NCBI RefSeq assembly: GCF_004331435.1
Contig: NZ_SJKA01000004.1
Span: forward strand, 124,001-188,000
DNA: 64,000 bases
Source of the DNA: Kribbella sindirgiensis
GTDB taxonomy: Bacteria; Actinomycetota; Actinomycetes; Propionibacteriales; Kribbellaceae
Direction: 5' to 3'
Under the pieces are notes generated by a model. It was given only the letters and a program-made list of their open reading frames with translations, ran no database searches and was not told where the DNA came from. Position 1 is the first letter of the stretch, and the number at the start of each line of letters is the position of its first letter. A program made the translations under genes and the position numbers. Positions 23,184 through 31,358 of the stretch are shown in pieces.

Positions 23184-24587
23184 ATGACAGGTATTCATCC
23201 GCCCGGAGGCTCGCTGGCCCGCCGTACGCTGCTGAAGGCCGGAGCCGGTGGTCTCGGCCTGGCCGCCCTGGCCGATCTGGCCGCCTGCAGCAAGGACGGC
23301 GGCGGCTCGTCGAAGTCGCTGAAGATGCTGTACTTCGGCGAGCAGGCGCAGGCGACCCAGCTGCAGAACCGGTTGCAGCCGCAGATCGCCAAGCTCGACG
23401 CGACCATCAAGTTCGAGATCTCCGCGATCAACGGCACCGACTGGAACGACTTCCTGGCCAAGGTGCTGACCCAGATCGCCGCCGGGACCCCGCCGGACAT
23501 CATCAGCGTCGCCACCGAAGGCCTGCAGCTGATGGCGTCGAAGGAACTGGCCATCCCGCTCGACGACTACGTCACCAAGGACCTGGACGCGCTGAAGGAG
23601 TACTTCGCCGACATCCACCCGGCCCTCGTCGAGTCGATGATGTACCAGGGTCACCTGTGGGAGCTCCCGGACAGCTTCAACGCCGGGAACATGTTCTACA
23701 GCACGGAGCTCTTCCAGCGCGCCGGCGTCGTACCGCCGAGCGAGAGCTGGACCCTCGACGACTTCGAGACCGCGGCCACCAAGATCGCCAAGTTCAAGGG
23801 CATCAACGCCTTCGGCTGGGTTGTCCGGCTGTGGGGCAGCTGGACGTCGTTCATGTACGCGAACAACGCCAACCTGCTCGAGGAGGGCAAGTACGACGGC
23901 GGCGACTGGCTGTGGAACAAGGCGTACGCCGGTGACGCTGCCGCCGCGGGCCGCAAGGGCGGCTGGAAATGGGGCGCACCGACCGCGAACTCCGACGCGA
24001 CCGTGGAGGCGCTGAACTACATGATCGAGCTCACCAAGAAGGGCCTGTCGCCGTCACCCGACGTCGGCGGTGGCGGCACCCTGCAGGGCCTGTTCGCGTC
24101 GAACCGGATCGGGATGTCGATCGGCGGCGGGTTCTGGGCCGGCGGGCTGACGAACGCCGGGATGAAGAACGGCAGCTTCGACGTCACGATGTTCCCGAAG
24201 TGGAAGAGCCAGCGGCACCTGTTCGGCGCCGGCGGGTACGCGATCTTCAAGTCGTCGAAGAAGAAGGACCTGGCCTGGGAGGTCCTGAAACTGCTGGTGA
24301 AGCCGGAGACGTTCGACCTGGTCTTCCCGGGCAACGTGACCACGCCCGGCCGCAAGTCCCTGGTGACGGCCGCGCGGTACGCCAAGACCGGTCCGAAGCA
24401 CTGGTCGGTCTTCTACGACACGCTGACCAAGCACCCGGACACGGCCCCGATCCCGGCCCCGCCGTACTACAACGCGCTCGCGACCGCGCTGAACCAGCGC
24501 ACCACCCAGGCGATCTCGTCCGGGAACGCGAAGGCGGCCCTGGACGGGTTGCAGTCCGACCTCGAGAAGGCGGCAGGAGCGAGCTGA
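23184..24587 (+). CDS. ABC transporter sugar-binding lipoprotein
   Basis: 467 residues, extracellular solute-binding protein family 1. The N-terminus has a Tat-like twin arginine (LARRTLLKAG at 11-20) and a lipobox ending at Cys35 (DLAAC). Typical sequence: IAAGTPPDIISVATEGLQLM and GYAIFKSSKKKDLAWEVLKL. The ATG has AAGGAGGAA 6 bases upstream. First gene of the importer operon; the stop overlaps the permease start (TGATG). It probably binds fructo-oligosaccharides, judging from the GH32 genes; no ATPase gene is present, so a shared MsiK-type ATPase is likely. Confidence 0.93.
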   Translation: MTGIHPPGGSLARRTLLKAGAGGLGLAALADLAACSKDGGGSSKSLKMLYFGEQAQATQLQNRLQPQIAKLDATIKFEISAINGTDWNDFLAKVLTQIAAGTPPDIISVATEGLQLMASKELAIPLDDYVTKDLDALKEYFADIHPALVESMMYQGHLWELPDSFNAGNMFYSTELFQRAGVVPPSESWTLDDFETAATKIAKFKGINAFGWVVRLWGSWTSFMYANNANLLEEGKYDGGDWLWNKAYAGDAAAAGRKGGWKWGAPTANSDATVEALNYMIELTKKGLSPSPDVGGGGTLQGLFASNRIGMSIGGGFWAGGLTNAGMKNGSFDVTMFPKWKSQRHLFGAGGYAIFKSSKKKDLAWEVLKLLVKPETFDLVFPGNVTTPGRKSLVTAARYAKTGPKHWSVFYDTLTKHPDTAPIPAPPYYNALATALNQRTTQAISSGNAKAALDGLQSDLEKAAGAS

Positions 24588-25522
24588 TGTCCGCTGTCAC
24601 CGCGGAGGTGCGAGAGGCCGTCGTGAAGAAGCGGCGCGGTCACCCGTCGTCGCACGGCGAGGCCCGTTTCGGGTTCGCGATGATCGGGCTGTCGGTGCTG
24701 TTCGTCGCGGTCTTCACCGCGATCCCGATCGTCGCCTCACTCGGGCTGTCGTTCTTCTCCTGGGACGTCATCTCGACACCGGAGTACGTCGGGCTGGAGA
24801 ACTACCGGCGGCTGTTCACCGACGGGCCGGTGCTCAAGTCGTTCGGCGTCACGCTGGGGATGGCGCTCGCGATCGTCGTACTGCAGCTGACCATCGGGCT
24901 CGGGCTCGCCGTCCTGGTCAACCAGCGCAAGCTGGTCTGGGTACGGACGCTGTTCCGTACGGCGTTCTACCTGCCGCTGCTCGCGTCGACGGCGGCCGTG
25001 TCGATCTTCATGGGCTACCTGTTCGACTACAAGTTCGGGGTCGTGAACTACTACCTCGGCCTGCTCGGCATCCCGAACGTACCGTGGCTGACCAGCGGGT
25101 TCGGGGCGGCCGCGACGATCGTGCTGATCGCGGTGTGGCAGCAGATCGGGTTCACCTTCGTACTGTTCGTCGCCTCGCTGATGTCGGTCCCCACCGACGT
25201 CCTGGAAGCCGCGCAGATCGACGGCGCCGGCGGGTTGCGGACGCTGTTCCGGATCAAGATCCCGTTGATCAGCCCGACGATCCTGTTCGCCGCGGTGGTT
25301 GCCCTGATCAACGCGATGCAGCTGTTCGACCAGCCGTACATCATGACCAAGGGCGGCCCGGGATCGGCGACCACGACGGTGACGATCTCGATGTACCAGA
25401 AGGGCTTCCAGAACCTGCAGTTCGGGTACGGCTCGGCGATCGCGATCGTGCTGCTGGCGGCGATCCTGGTCATCACCGGGCTGCAGTTCCTCGCGGCCCG
25501 AAAGCTGGTGTTCTACCAATGA
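24587..25522 (+). CDS. ABC sugar transporter permease 1
   Basis: 311 residues, six transmembrane helices. The binding-protein-dependent permease EAA loop is seen as DVLEAAQIDGAGGLRTLFRI at about 205-224, the site where the ATPase docks. It overlaps both neighbours (TGATG and ATGA). With the second permease it forms the membrane channel of the importer. Confidence 0.93.
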   Translation: MSAVTAEVREAVVKKRRGHPSSHGEARFGFAMIGLSVLFVAVFTAIPIVASLGLSFFSWDVISTPEYVGLENYRRLFTDGPVLKSFGVTLGMALAIVVLQLTIGLGLAVLVNQRKLVWVRTLFRTAFYLPLLASTAAVSIFMGYLFDYKFGVVNYYLGLLGIPNVPWLTSGFGAAATIVLIAVWQQIGFTFVLFVASLMSVPTDVLEAAQIDGAGGLRTLFRIKIPLISPTILFAAVVALINAMQLFDQPYIMTKGGPGSATTTVTISMYQKGFQNLQFGYGSAIAIVLLAAILVITGLQFLAARKLVFYQ

Positions 25523-26358
25523 CAGAATCCACCGGAACACTGGCCCGGATCGGCCGGATCACCGGCGTCGCGGTGCTGGTGATCGCCGCGATGATTGCCC
25601 TCGGCCCGTTGTTGTGGACCGTCACGACCTCGCTGCGGACACCGGCCGAGGCGTTCAGCAACCCGCCGCAGTGGTTCCCGTTGCACCCCGATTTCTCCAA
25701 CTACAGCGCGGTCTTCGACCGGATCCCGATCGGCCGGTTCTTCGTCAACAGCGTCGTCGTCACCGGGCTGATCGTGGTCGGCCAGACCATCACCTGCACG
25801 TTGTCCGGGTACGCGTTCGCGATGATCAGCTTCCCGGGGCGCTCGGTGGTCTTCGGGATCTTCCTGGCCACCATGATGGTTCCGCTGCAGACGATCATCA
25901 TCCCGGTGTTCGTGATCATCCGGTACTTCGGACTCTCCGACAGCCCGTTGTCGCTGGTGGTCTCGGCCCTCGGCAGCGCGTTCGGGACGTTCCTGATGCG
26001 CCAGTACTTCATGCAGATGCCTCGCGAACTGGGCGAGGCGGCGAGGATCGACGGCGCCAGTCACTTCCAGACCTTCCTGATGATCTACGCCAAGATGGCC
26101 GGTCCGGCGATCGCGACGCTCGCGATCCTGAACTTCTCCGGTTTCTGGGCGGAGTTCTACCGGCCGCTGATCTTCCTGCAGTCGCAGGACAACTTCACCC
26201 TCCCGCTCGGACTCGTCGGTCTGCAGGGGAACCTCGGCACCGGTTCGATCTCGGTCGTGCTGGCCGGCGTCGTCCTGGCGATCCTGCCGAGCGTCGTGCT
26301 GTTCATCTTCGCCCAGAGGTACTTCATCGCAGGCATCACGGCAGGAGCATCCCGGTGA
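25519..26358 (+). CDS. ABC sugar transporter permease 2
   Basis: 279 residues, six transmembrane helices; the EAA loop is ELGEAARIDGASHFQTFLMI at about 173-192. N-terminal VTTSLRTPAEAFSNPPQWFP is typical of MalG-type permeases. The start overlaps permease 1 (ATGA) and the stop overlaps the GH32 gene (GTGA), so binding protein, both permeases and hydrolase are one translation unit. Confidence 0.93.
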   Translation: MTESTGTLARIGRITGVAVLVIAAMIALGPLLWTVTTSLRTPAEAFSNPPQWFPLHPDFSNYSAVFDRIPIGRFFVNSVVVTGLIVVGQTITCTLSGYAFAMISFPGRSVVFGIFLATMMVPLQTIIIPVFVIIRYFGLSDSPLSLVVSALGSAFGTFLMRQYFMQMPRELGEAARIDGASHFQTFLMIYAKMAGPAIATLAILNFSGFWAEFYRPLIFLQSQDNFTLPLGLVGLQGNLGTGSISVVLAGVVLAILPSVVLFIFAQRYFIAGITAGASR

Positions 26359-27680
26359 CCCAGGTCCAGGCCCATACCCACACGACCGCACACCTCCGCC
26401 CCGCGTTCCACGTCCGGCCGCCGCGCGGATACCTCAACGACCCGAACGGGCCGATCGAGGTGGGCGACGACATCCATCTGTACTTCCAATCGCGGCCCGT
26501 CCTGGACATGCACGTACCGGTCGAATGGGGGCACGCGACCTCGCCCGACTACGTGCGCTGGACGCTGCACCGGCCCGCGATGGCGCCACGGCCGGGCGGG
26601 CCGGACACCGACGGCTGCTGGTCCGGCAACACGGTCCTGGACGGCGGACGGGTCCGCGCGTTCTATTCGGGTCACATCGAGGGACGCCCGTACCAGTCGG
26701 TGCTGACCGCCGTGTCCGACGACGGCGGTACGTCGTTCGGGCCGCCCCACCAGGTGGTGCCGGATCCGTCCGACCCCGCGATCATGTTCCGCGATCCCTT
26801 TGTCTGGTGGGAGAACGGCACCTGGTGGATGGTCGTCGGTGCCGGGTACGCCGACCGCGGGGCGAGCATCCCGTCGTACCGCTCGACAGACCTCGAGAAC
26901 TGGACGTACGCCGGTCCGCTCGCCGAACTGCCCCGCGGCGTCCTGGACGGCCACGACACCGGTGCCGCGTGGGAGTGCCCGCAGATGCTGACGATCGACG
27001 GCCGCCGGATCGCGGTGGTCGCGTCGTGGTCGCCGGAGGGTGGCCCTGCCGAAGTGCTGTCGTTCGACGTCGACGCCCCGGTGGTTCCGCGGCGCCTCGA
27101 TCACGGGACCAACTTCTACGCGGCCTCCGCCTTGCGAGACAGCCGGTTCGGGCCGCTCCTGTTCGGCTGGCTGACCGAGGGGCGGGACCGTGCGGGCTGG
27201 ACGGACGACTGGGCGGGAGTCATCTCGCTGCCCCGGGTCGTGTGGCTCGGTCCGGACTCGTCACTCCGCAGTGCACCCGTGCCTACGGTCGACACGCTCC
27301 GCGTCGGCACCGGCTCACCCGCCGACGGCGCATCGACCGGCGCCCAGTGCGAAATCGTCGTACCGGAAGGCTCCGGGAAGGTCGTCATCCACTTCAGCGA
27401 ACAGGAACGTGTGGTGATCGAGCTGGACGCCGACACGCTGACGATCGACCGCAGTCAGGCCAGCCGCGACGACCACGCGCACGGCGGCCGCATGCAGGTC
27501 AGTGATGCCTTCGACTCCGCATCGGACCGCCCGGCCGCTCGCATCATCCTCGACGGCTCGATCCTGGAAGTCTTCACCAGCGCAGGCCGCGTCCTCAGCA
27601 CCCGCATCTACCCGACCGCCCCACCCACCTGGCAGATCCAGGCCCCGCCGACCGCCCGCTACTGGCCGCTCGTCCGCTGA
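26355..27680 (+). CDS. GH32-family beta-fructosidase (second copy)
   Basis: 441 residues from a GTG that overlaps the permease stop. All three canonical GH32 sites are present: YLNDPNGP (nucleophile Asp at about 27), FRDPFVWW, and WECPQM with the acid/base Glu; a C-terminal beta-sandwich follows (VFTSAGRVLSTRIYP). No signal peptide, so it cleaves imported fructo-oligosaccharides or sucrose inside the cell. It is clearly different from the GH32 at 20559, whose first motif is divergent. Followed by a strong terminator. Confidence 0.93.
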   Translation: MTQVQAHTHTTAHLRPAFHVRPPRGYLNDPNGPIEVGDDIHLYFQSRPVLDMHVPVEWGHATSPDYVRWTLHRPAMAPRPGGPDTDGCWSGNTVLDGGRVRAFYSGHIEGRPYQSVLTAVSDDGGTSFGPPHQVVPDPSDPAIMFRDPFVWWENGTWWMVVGAGYADRGASIPSYRSTDLENWTYAGPLAELPRGVLDGHDTGAAWECPQMLTIDGRRIAVVASWSPEGGPAEVLSFDVDAPVVPRRLDHGTNFYAASALRDSRFGPLLFGWLTEGRDRAGWTDDWAGVISLPRVVWLGPDSSLRSAPVPTVDTLRVGTGSPADGASTGAQCEIVVPEGSGKVVIHFSEQERVVIELDADTLTIDRSQASRDDHAHGGRMQVSDAFDSASDRPAARIILDGSILEVFTSAGRVLSTRIYPTAPPTWQIQAPPTARYWPLVR

Positions 27681-27688
27681 CAAACGAA

Positions 27689-27719
27689 AGCTGGCCGAGG
27701 CACGGGGCCTCGGCCAGCT
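27689..27719. terminator. Bidirectional terminator hairpin
   Basis: Perfect 13-bp arms AGCTGGCCGAGGC and GCCTCGGCCAGCT around ACGGG. It starts 9 bases after the GH32 stop and ends 15 bases from the stop of the convergent secreted-protein gene, so it serves both. Confidence 0.85.
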
Positions 27720-27734
27720 CGAATCGCTAGGTGC

Positions 27735-28685
27735 TTACTCGCCGACCAGCTGGAAGTAGTGCGACGTGAGCGACACGTGATCGACGCCGTTGAAGACGGC
27801 GGGAATCTTGCCGTACGACGTGACCGCGGTCGCGGTGCCGTTCGCGTGGCTCAGCGCGTACTGGTAGCCGGAGTCCGTGTCGTGGTCGACCGCGACGAGC
27901 AGCGTGCCGCCGCGGGTGCCGCAGCTCTGCGCGACCAGGGACTCGTACTGCCCGAAGCCCGAGGAACGGATCAGCTTCATCACCGGCTTGGCCCCGGCCG
28001 CGATCGGGATGTGCGCCGTCCAGAGCGCACCGGCGGCCGTTGTCATCAGCAACGTGTCGTACGTCGCGGACTCGCTGATCACCGTCATCGTCTTGAAGCC
28101 GCGGAAGCCCGGGATCGGGCCCAACGCCTTGAAGCCGGCGCCGACGATCTGGTACCGGTACAGGCTGTTGTTGGTGTTCAGGCCGTAGAGGTACGCGTGC
28201 CGCGGCGTCGCGACGCTGTAGTTCGACGTGGCGATCGACTTGAAGCTGCCCCAGCCCGACCCGACCCTCTTGAAGGTCGGCACCGGCGGCTTGGTCGAGT
28301 CGGCCGGCAGGTACGTCGTGTGCCGGTAGAGGCTCGTGCCCTGCACCAGCAGGCCGTAGTAGTAGAACTGGGTCTGCGAGGCGTTGGTCGCGAAGTACCA
28401 GGTCGCGTCCAGCCGGGTGCCGACGAACGGGAACGTCTCGAAGACGTCAGCCCGCGGCGGCGTCGACGGGGTCGCATCGATCTCTTGCATGGTGCCCGCG
28501 GCGGTCGGCACGCCCACAGCGCTCAGGCATGGGCCTGCGGCCTTTGCCGACAGCGCTCCCCCGGACTGCTTCGACAGGTACGGCTTCGGGTCGGCCTGGC
28601 CGGAAGCGGCCGCCGGGGTCGAAGCCACCGCGGCGCCGAGCAGGCCGACCGAGGCCAACGCGAGCGCACAACGCTGTAATTTCAT
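27735..28685 (-). CDS. Secreted protein, possible beta-propeller
   Basis: 316 residues with a clear signal peptide (MKLQRCALALASVGLLGAAV, then ASTPAAASG) and GGAGGGGG before the ATG. The mature part has repeating units that suggest a tachylectin-like propeller: LYRHTTYLPAD, SNYSVATPRHAYLYGLNTNN, LYRYQIVGAGFKALGPIPGF, FKTMTVISESATYDTLLMTT. Two Cys (PCLSAVG, AQSCGTRGG) may pair. No catalytic motif. A TATAGT box at about 28731-28736 lies upstream. Function unknown; a carbohydrate-binding role is possible. Confidence 0.8.
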   Translation of the reverse strand: MKLQRCALALASVGLLGAAVASTPAAASGQADPKPYLSKQSGGALSAKAAGPCLSAVGVPTAAGTMQEIDATPSTPPRADVFETFPFVGTRLDATWYFATNASQTQFYYYGLLVQGTSLYRHTTYLPADSTKPPVPTFKRVGSGWGSFKSIATSNYSVATPRHAYLYGLNTNNSLYRYQIVGAGFKALGPIPGFRGFKTMTVISESATYDTLLMTTAAGALWTAHIPIAAGAKPVMKLIRSSGFGQYESLVAQSCGTRGGTLLVAVDHDTDSGYQYALSHANGTATAVTSYGKIPAVFNGVDHVSLTSHYFQLVGE

Positions 28686-28821
28686 AGGAGTTCCCCCTCC
28701 AAGATTGTCTCGTAGACCTCGAGATCGGCTGACTATAGCTGAGCCCGCAGACATCTGACGAGATCCTTGCCCTTTCGGGCAGCAAACCTTTACCGCACTG
28801 GGGACCTGCGGCGGGGACTGT

Positions 28822-28861
28822 GAACAGGTAGTTGCTTGTGGCCAGTCTCCATTTCCTGTTC
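28822..28861 (-). repeat. Copy B of a 40-base dispersed element
   Basis: On the minus strand it reads GAACAGG, then about 26 bases including GGCCACAAGCAACTA, then CCTGTTC; the ends are a perfect 7-bp dyad. It matches 32 of 40 bases of the element at 61084-61123. It lies in the 233-bp gap upstream of the secreted-protein gene; a TGCCC-GAAA-GGGCA mini-hairpin (28768-28781) lies nearby. Confidence 0.5.
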
Positions 28862-28918
28862 CCAGTTCGGTCCAGGGCTGATTGGCGGAACATTTCTGCC
28901 AACAGGCTGGGGGATTTG

Positions 28919-29731
28919 TCAGGTGATGGCGGCTGCGCTGGCTTCCTGTAGGGCGGCGGAGGCGGGCGGGCGGGGGCGGGTGGTGCGTTTCTCGACCGAC
29001 TTGCGGGTGGCCTCCTCGGGGGTCAGTGGTACGACGCGTTGTACGAAGACTCCCGGTAGGTGGATCGCGTCGGGCGCGAGTTCGCCGACCTCGACGACCT
29101 GCTCGGCCTCGACGATCGTCAGTCGGCCGGCCATCGCGGCGACGGGGTTGAAGTTCCGGGCGGCCGCGTGGAACACGCAGTTGCCTGCCCGGTCGGCGAC
29201 CGCGGCGCGGACCAGCGCGACATCGGTGACGATCGCCTCCTCGAGCACCATGTCCCGGCCCTGGATCGTGCGGACCTCCTTGGCCGGCGACGCGACCGCG
29301 ACCGTGCCGTCCGGCGCGTACCGCCACGGCAGCCCGCCTTCGGAGACCAGCGTGCCGACACCGGTCGGCGTGAAGAACGCCCCGATCCCGGCACCGCCCG
29401 CCCGCAGCCGCTCCGCGAGCGTGCCCTGCGGCGTGAGCTCAACCGTCAACTCCCCCGCGAGGTACTGCCGCGCGAACTCCTTGTTCTCCCCCACGTACGA
29501 CGCGATCACCCGGCTGATCCGCCCGCGTTCGAGCAGCAAACCAAGCCCCGCGCCGTCCACACCGCAGTTGTTCGACACCACAGTCAGATCGCTCGCGCCC
29601 TGCTCGAGCAGCGCCCCGATCAGGAACCACGGGATCCCGGACAGCCCGAATCCGCCGACCGCGAGACTCGCACCGTCCGCGATATCGGCAACCGCCGCAG
29701 CCGGCGTAGGAACGACCTTGTCGAGACTCAC
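28919..29731 (-). CDS. 3-oxoacid CoA-transferase subunit A (orphan)
   Basis: 270 residues of the SCOT/PcaI subunit A family: VGGFGLSGIPWFLIGALLEQ at about 26-45, VSNNCGVDGAGLGLLLERGR, ISRVIASYVGENKEFARQYL, and HLPGVFVQRVVPLTPEEATR near the end. The family activates 3-oxo acids with succinyl-CoA as heterodimer A+B. No subunit B gene follows (the next 233 bp are non-coding), so the enzyme may be incomplete. The GTG start overlaps the end of a 13-codon frame that follows the thiolase remnant. Only the B subunit carries the catalytic Glu. Confidence 0.85.
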   Translation of the reverse strand: MSLDKVVPTPAAAVADIADGASLAVGGFGLSGIPWFLIGALLEQGASDLTVVSNNCGVDGAGLGLLLERGRISRVIASYVGENKEFARQYLAGELTVELTPQGTLAERLRAGGAGIGAFFTPTGVGTLVSEGGLPWRYAPDGTVAVASPAKEVRTIQGRDMVLEEAIVTDVALVRAAVADRAGNCVFHAAARNFNPVAAMAGRLTIVEAEQVVEVGELAPDAIHLPGVFVQRVVPLTPEEATRKSVEKRTTRPRPPASAALQEASAAAIT

Positions 29732-29765
29732 GAGCCGTCCTCGTTCCGGTTGCTGATCGCGCCCT

Positions 29766-30396
29766 TCATCGGACGGCCTCGAAGATCGCGGCGATGCCCT
29801 GGCCGCCGGCCCTCGGCTTGCGCGGCTACGGCCCGCTGGTGCGAGCGCAGCGCGAACTCGTCCTGCTCCGCGCGTGTGATGCCGTACTCCCGGCGTACGT
29901 TCTCGGCGGTCTCGAGCATGCCGCCCGGCGCCGGGTGATACTTCCCGCCGGCGGTCTCGCGAGCGCGGACGAGACGGTCGTTCAGCTCCACGTTGCCGCG
30001 GACGCCGGTGCGCAGGCCGAGGGCGTAGTGCTCGACCTGCGACATCGATTCGGTGCCTCCGGCAACCACCACACGGGCGGCGCCGGTGGCGACCATGCCC
30101 GCGGCGTACAGCACGGCCTGCAGACCCGAGCCGCAGCGACGGTCCACCTGGACACCCGGTACGCCGACGCCGAGGCCGGCGTCCAGAGCGGCGATCCGGC
30201 CGACCGCGGGCGCTTCGCCGTTCGGGTAGCACTGGCCGAGCACGACATCGTCGACATCACCTTCGCCCAGACCGGTCCGGCGTACCAGCTCGGTGAGAGC
30301 GACGGCGGCGAGGTCGGCCGCGGACAGTGCGGACAGCGCGCCGCCGAACCGGCCCACCGGGGTACGGATCGGTTCGCAGATCACCACATCGCTCAT
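29766..30396 (-). pseudogene. Acetyl-CoA acetyltransferase (thiolase) with internal deletion and frameshift
   Basis: The first about 205 codons are a normal thiolase N-terminus (VICEPIRTPVGRFGGALSAL; active Cys in DRRCGSGLQA; VVVAGGTESMSQ; NVRREYGITRAEQDEFALRS). After QRAVAAQAEG the frame shifts, and the other frame reads GGQGIAAIFEAVR and stops at 29766, which is the normal thiolase C-terminus. About 170 residues, including the catalytic His and second Cys, are missing. So the gene has lost its middle and cannot be functional. It is divergent from a LysR gene and followed by the orphan CoA-transferase subunit. Confidence 0.85.
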
Positions 30397-30476
30397 GCCC
30401 TCGACGGTACGTCGCCACGAACGATATGGAGAAATACTCATTTACGCTCGATCGAGACTCTGCCAATATCAATCGT

Positions 30477-31358
30477 GTGGAGCTCCGTCACCTGCGGTAC
30501 TTCGTCGCCGTCGCCGAGGAACGGCACTTCGGTCGCGCCGCAGCCCGCCTGCACATGGCCCAGCCACCGTTGTCGCAGCAGATCCGTCAGCTGGAGCGCG
30601 AGCTGGGCCTGCAGTTGCTGCGCCGTACGACGCGACGTGTGGAGCTCACGCCCGCGGGCGAGTCGTACCTGGTGCGGGCGCGGCAGATCATCGCGGCGGT
30701 CTCGTCCGCGGCAGGTGAGGCGCAGCGGGTCGCGGCCGGGCTGCAGGGGCGGTTGGCGATCGGGTGCGTCGGCTCGGCGACGTACAGCCTGCTGCCGCAG
30801 CTGGTCCGGACGTTGCGGGAGGAGCTTCCGGACGTCGAGGTCGCCGTGCAGGGTGAGATGCTCGCACCCGACCAGGCACAGGCGCTCGCGGACGGGCGGA
30901 TCGATCTCGGGCTGCTGCGGCCGCCGGTCGAGGACGAGTCGCTGCGGGTGGAAGTACTGCGGGCCGATCCGCTGATCGTCGCCGTACCCGACGGGCATCG
31001 GCTGGCCGGAAGGCGCCGGGTGCGACTGGGGGAGCTGGCCGACGAGGACTTCGTGGTCCACGCGGGCGCCGGGCGGTCGGTCATGCACGACACCGTGCTC
31101 GCGCGCTGCCGGGAGGCCGGGTTCGAGCCGCGGGTACGGCATGAGGTGGCGGAGACGTCGACGTTGGTGACGTTCGTCGCGGCAGGGCTCGGGATCGCGA
31201 TCGTGCCGGCGCCCGTCGCCGAGCTGCTGATTCCGGGCGTCTCCTACCGCGCGCTCACCGGGTCCGCGACCGTCGAACTGGCGGCCGCCACGCGAGCGGA
31301 CGACGAAGCGCCGCACCTGGAGCGCGCACTGGCCGTCGTCAAAGGGTTGATTCAGTAG
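30477..31358 (+). CDS. LysR-family transcriptional regulator
   Basis: 293 residues. N-terminal wHTH: ELRHLRYFVAVAEERHFGRA, then AARLHMAQPPLSQQIRQLER and LRRTTRRVELTPAGE; effector domain from about 90. The GTG start matches the conserved first helix; an upstream in-frame ATG adds 17 unrelated residues. It is divergent from the broken thiolase/CoA-transferase pair (80-bp gap), the arrangement of PcaQ/CatM-type regulators with their catabolic operons. Its 3' end overlaps the convergent histidine kinase gene by 20 nt. Confidence 0.92.
   Translation: MELRHLRYFVAVAEERHFGRAAARLHMAQPPLSQQIRQLERELGLQLLRRTTRRVELTPAGESYLVRARQIIAAVSSAAGEAQRVAAGLQGRLAIGCVGSATYSLLPQLVRTLREELPDVEVAVQGEMLAPDQAQALADGRIDLGLLRPPVEDESLRVEVLRADPLIVAVPDGHRLAGRRRVRLGELADEDFVVHAGAGRSVMHDTVLARCREAGFEPRVRHEVAETSTLVTFVAAGLGIAIVPAPVAELLIPGVSYRALTGSATVELAAATRADDEAPHLERALAVVKGLIQ

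Noticed and set aside
28740..28900. Riboswitch in the leader of the secreted-protein gene
   Set aside because: A TATAGT box lies downstream of the element, so it may not be transcribed with the gene; no known riboswitch core recognised.
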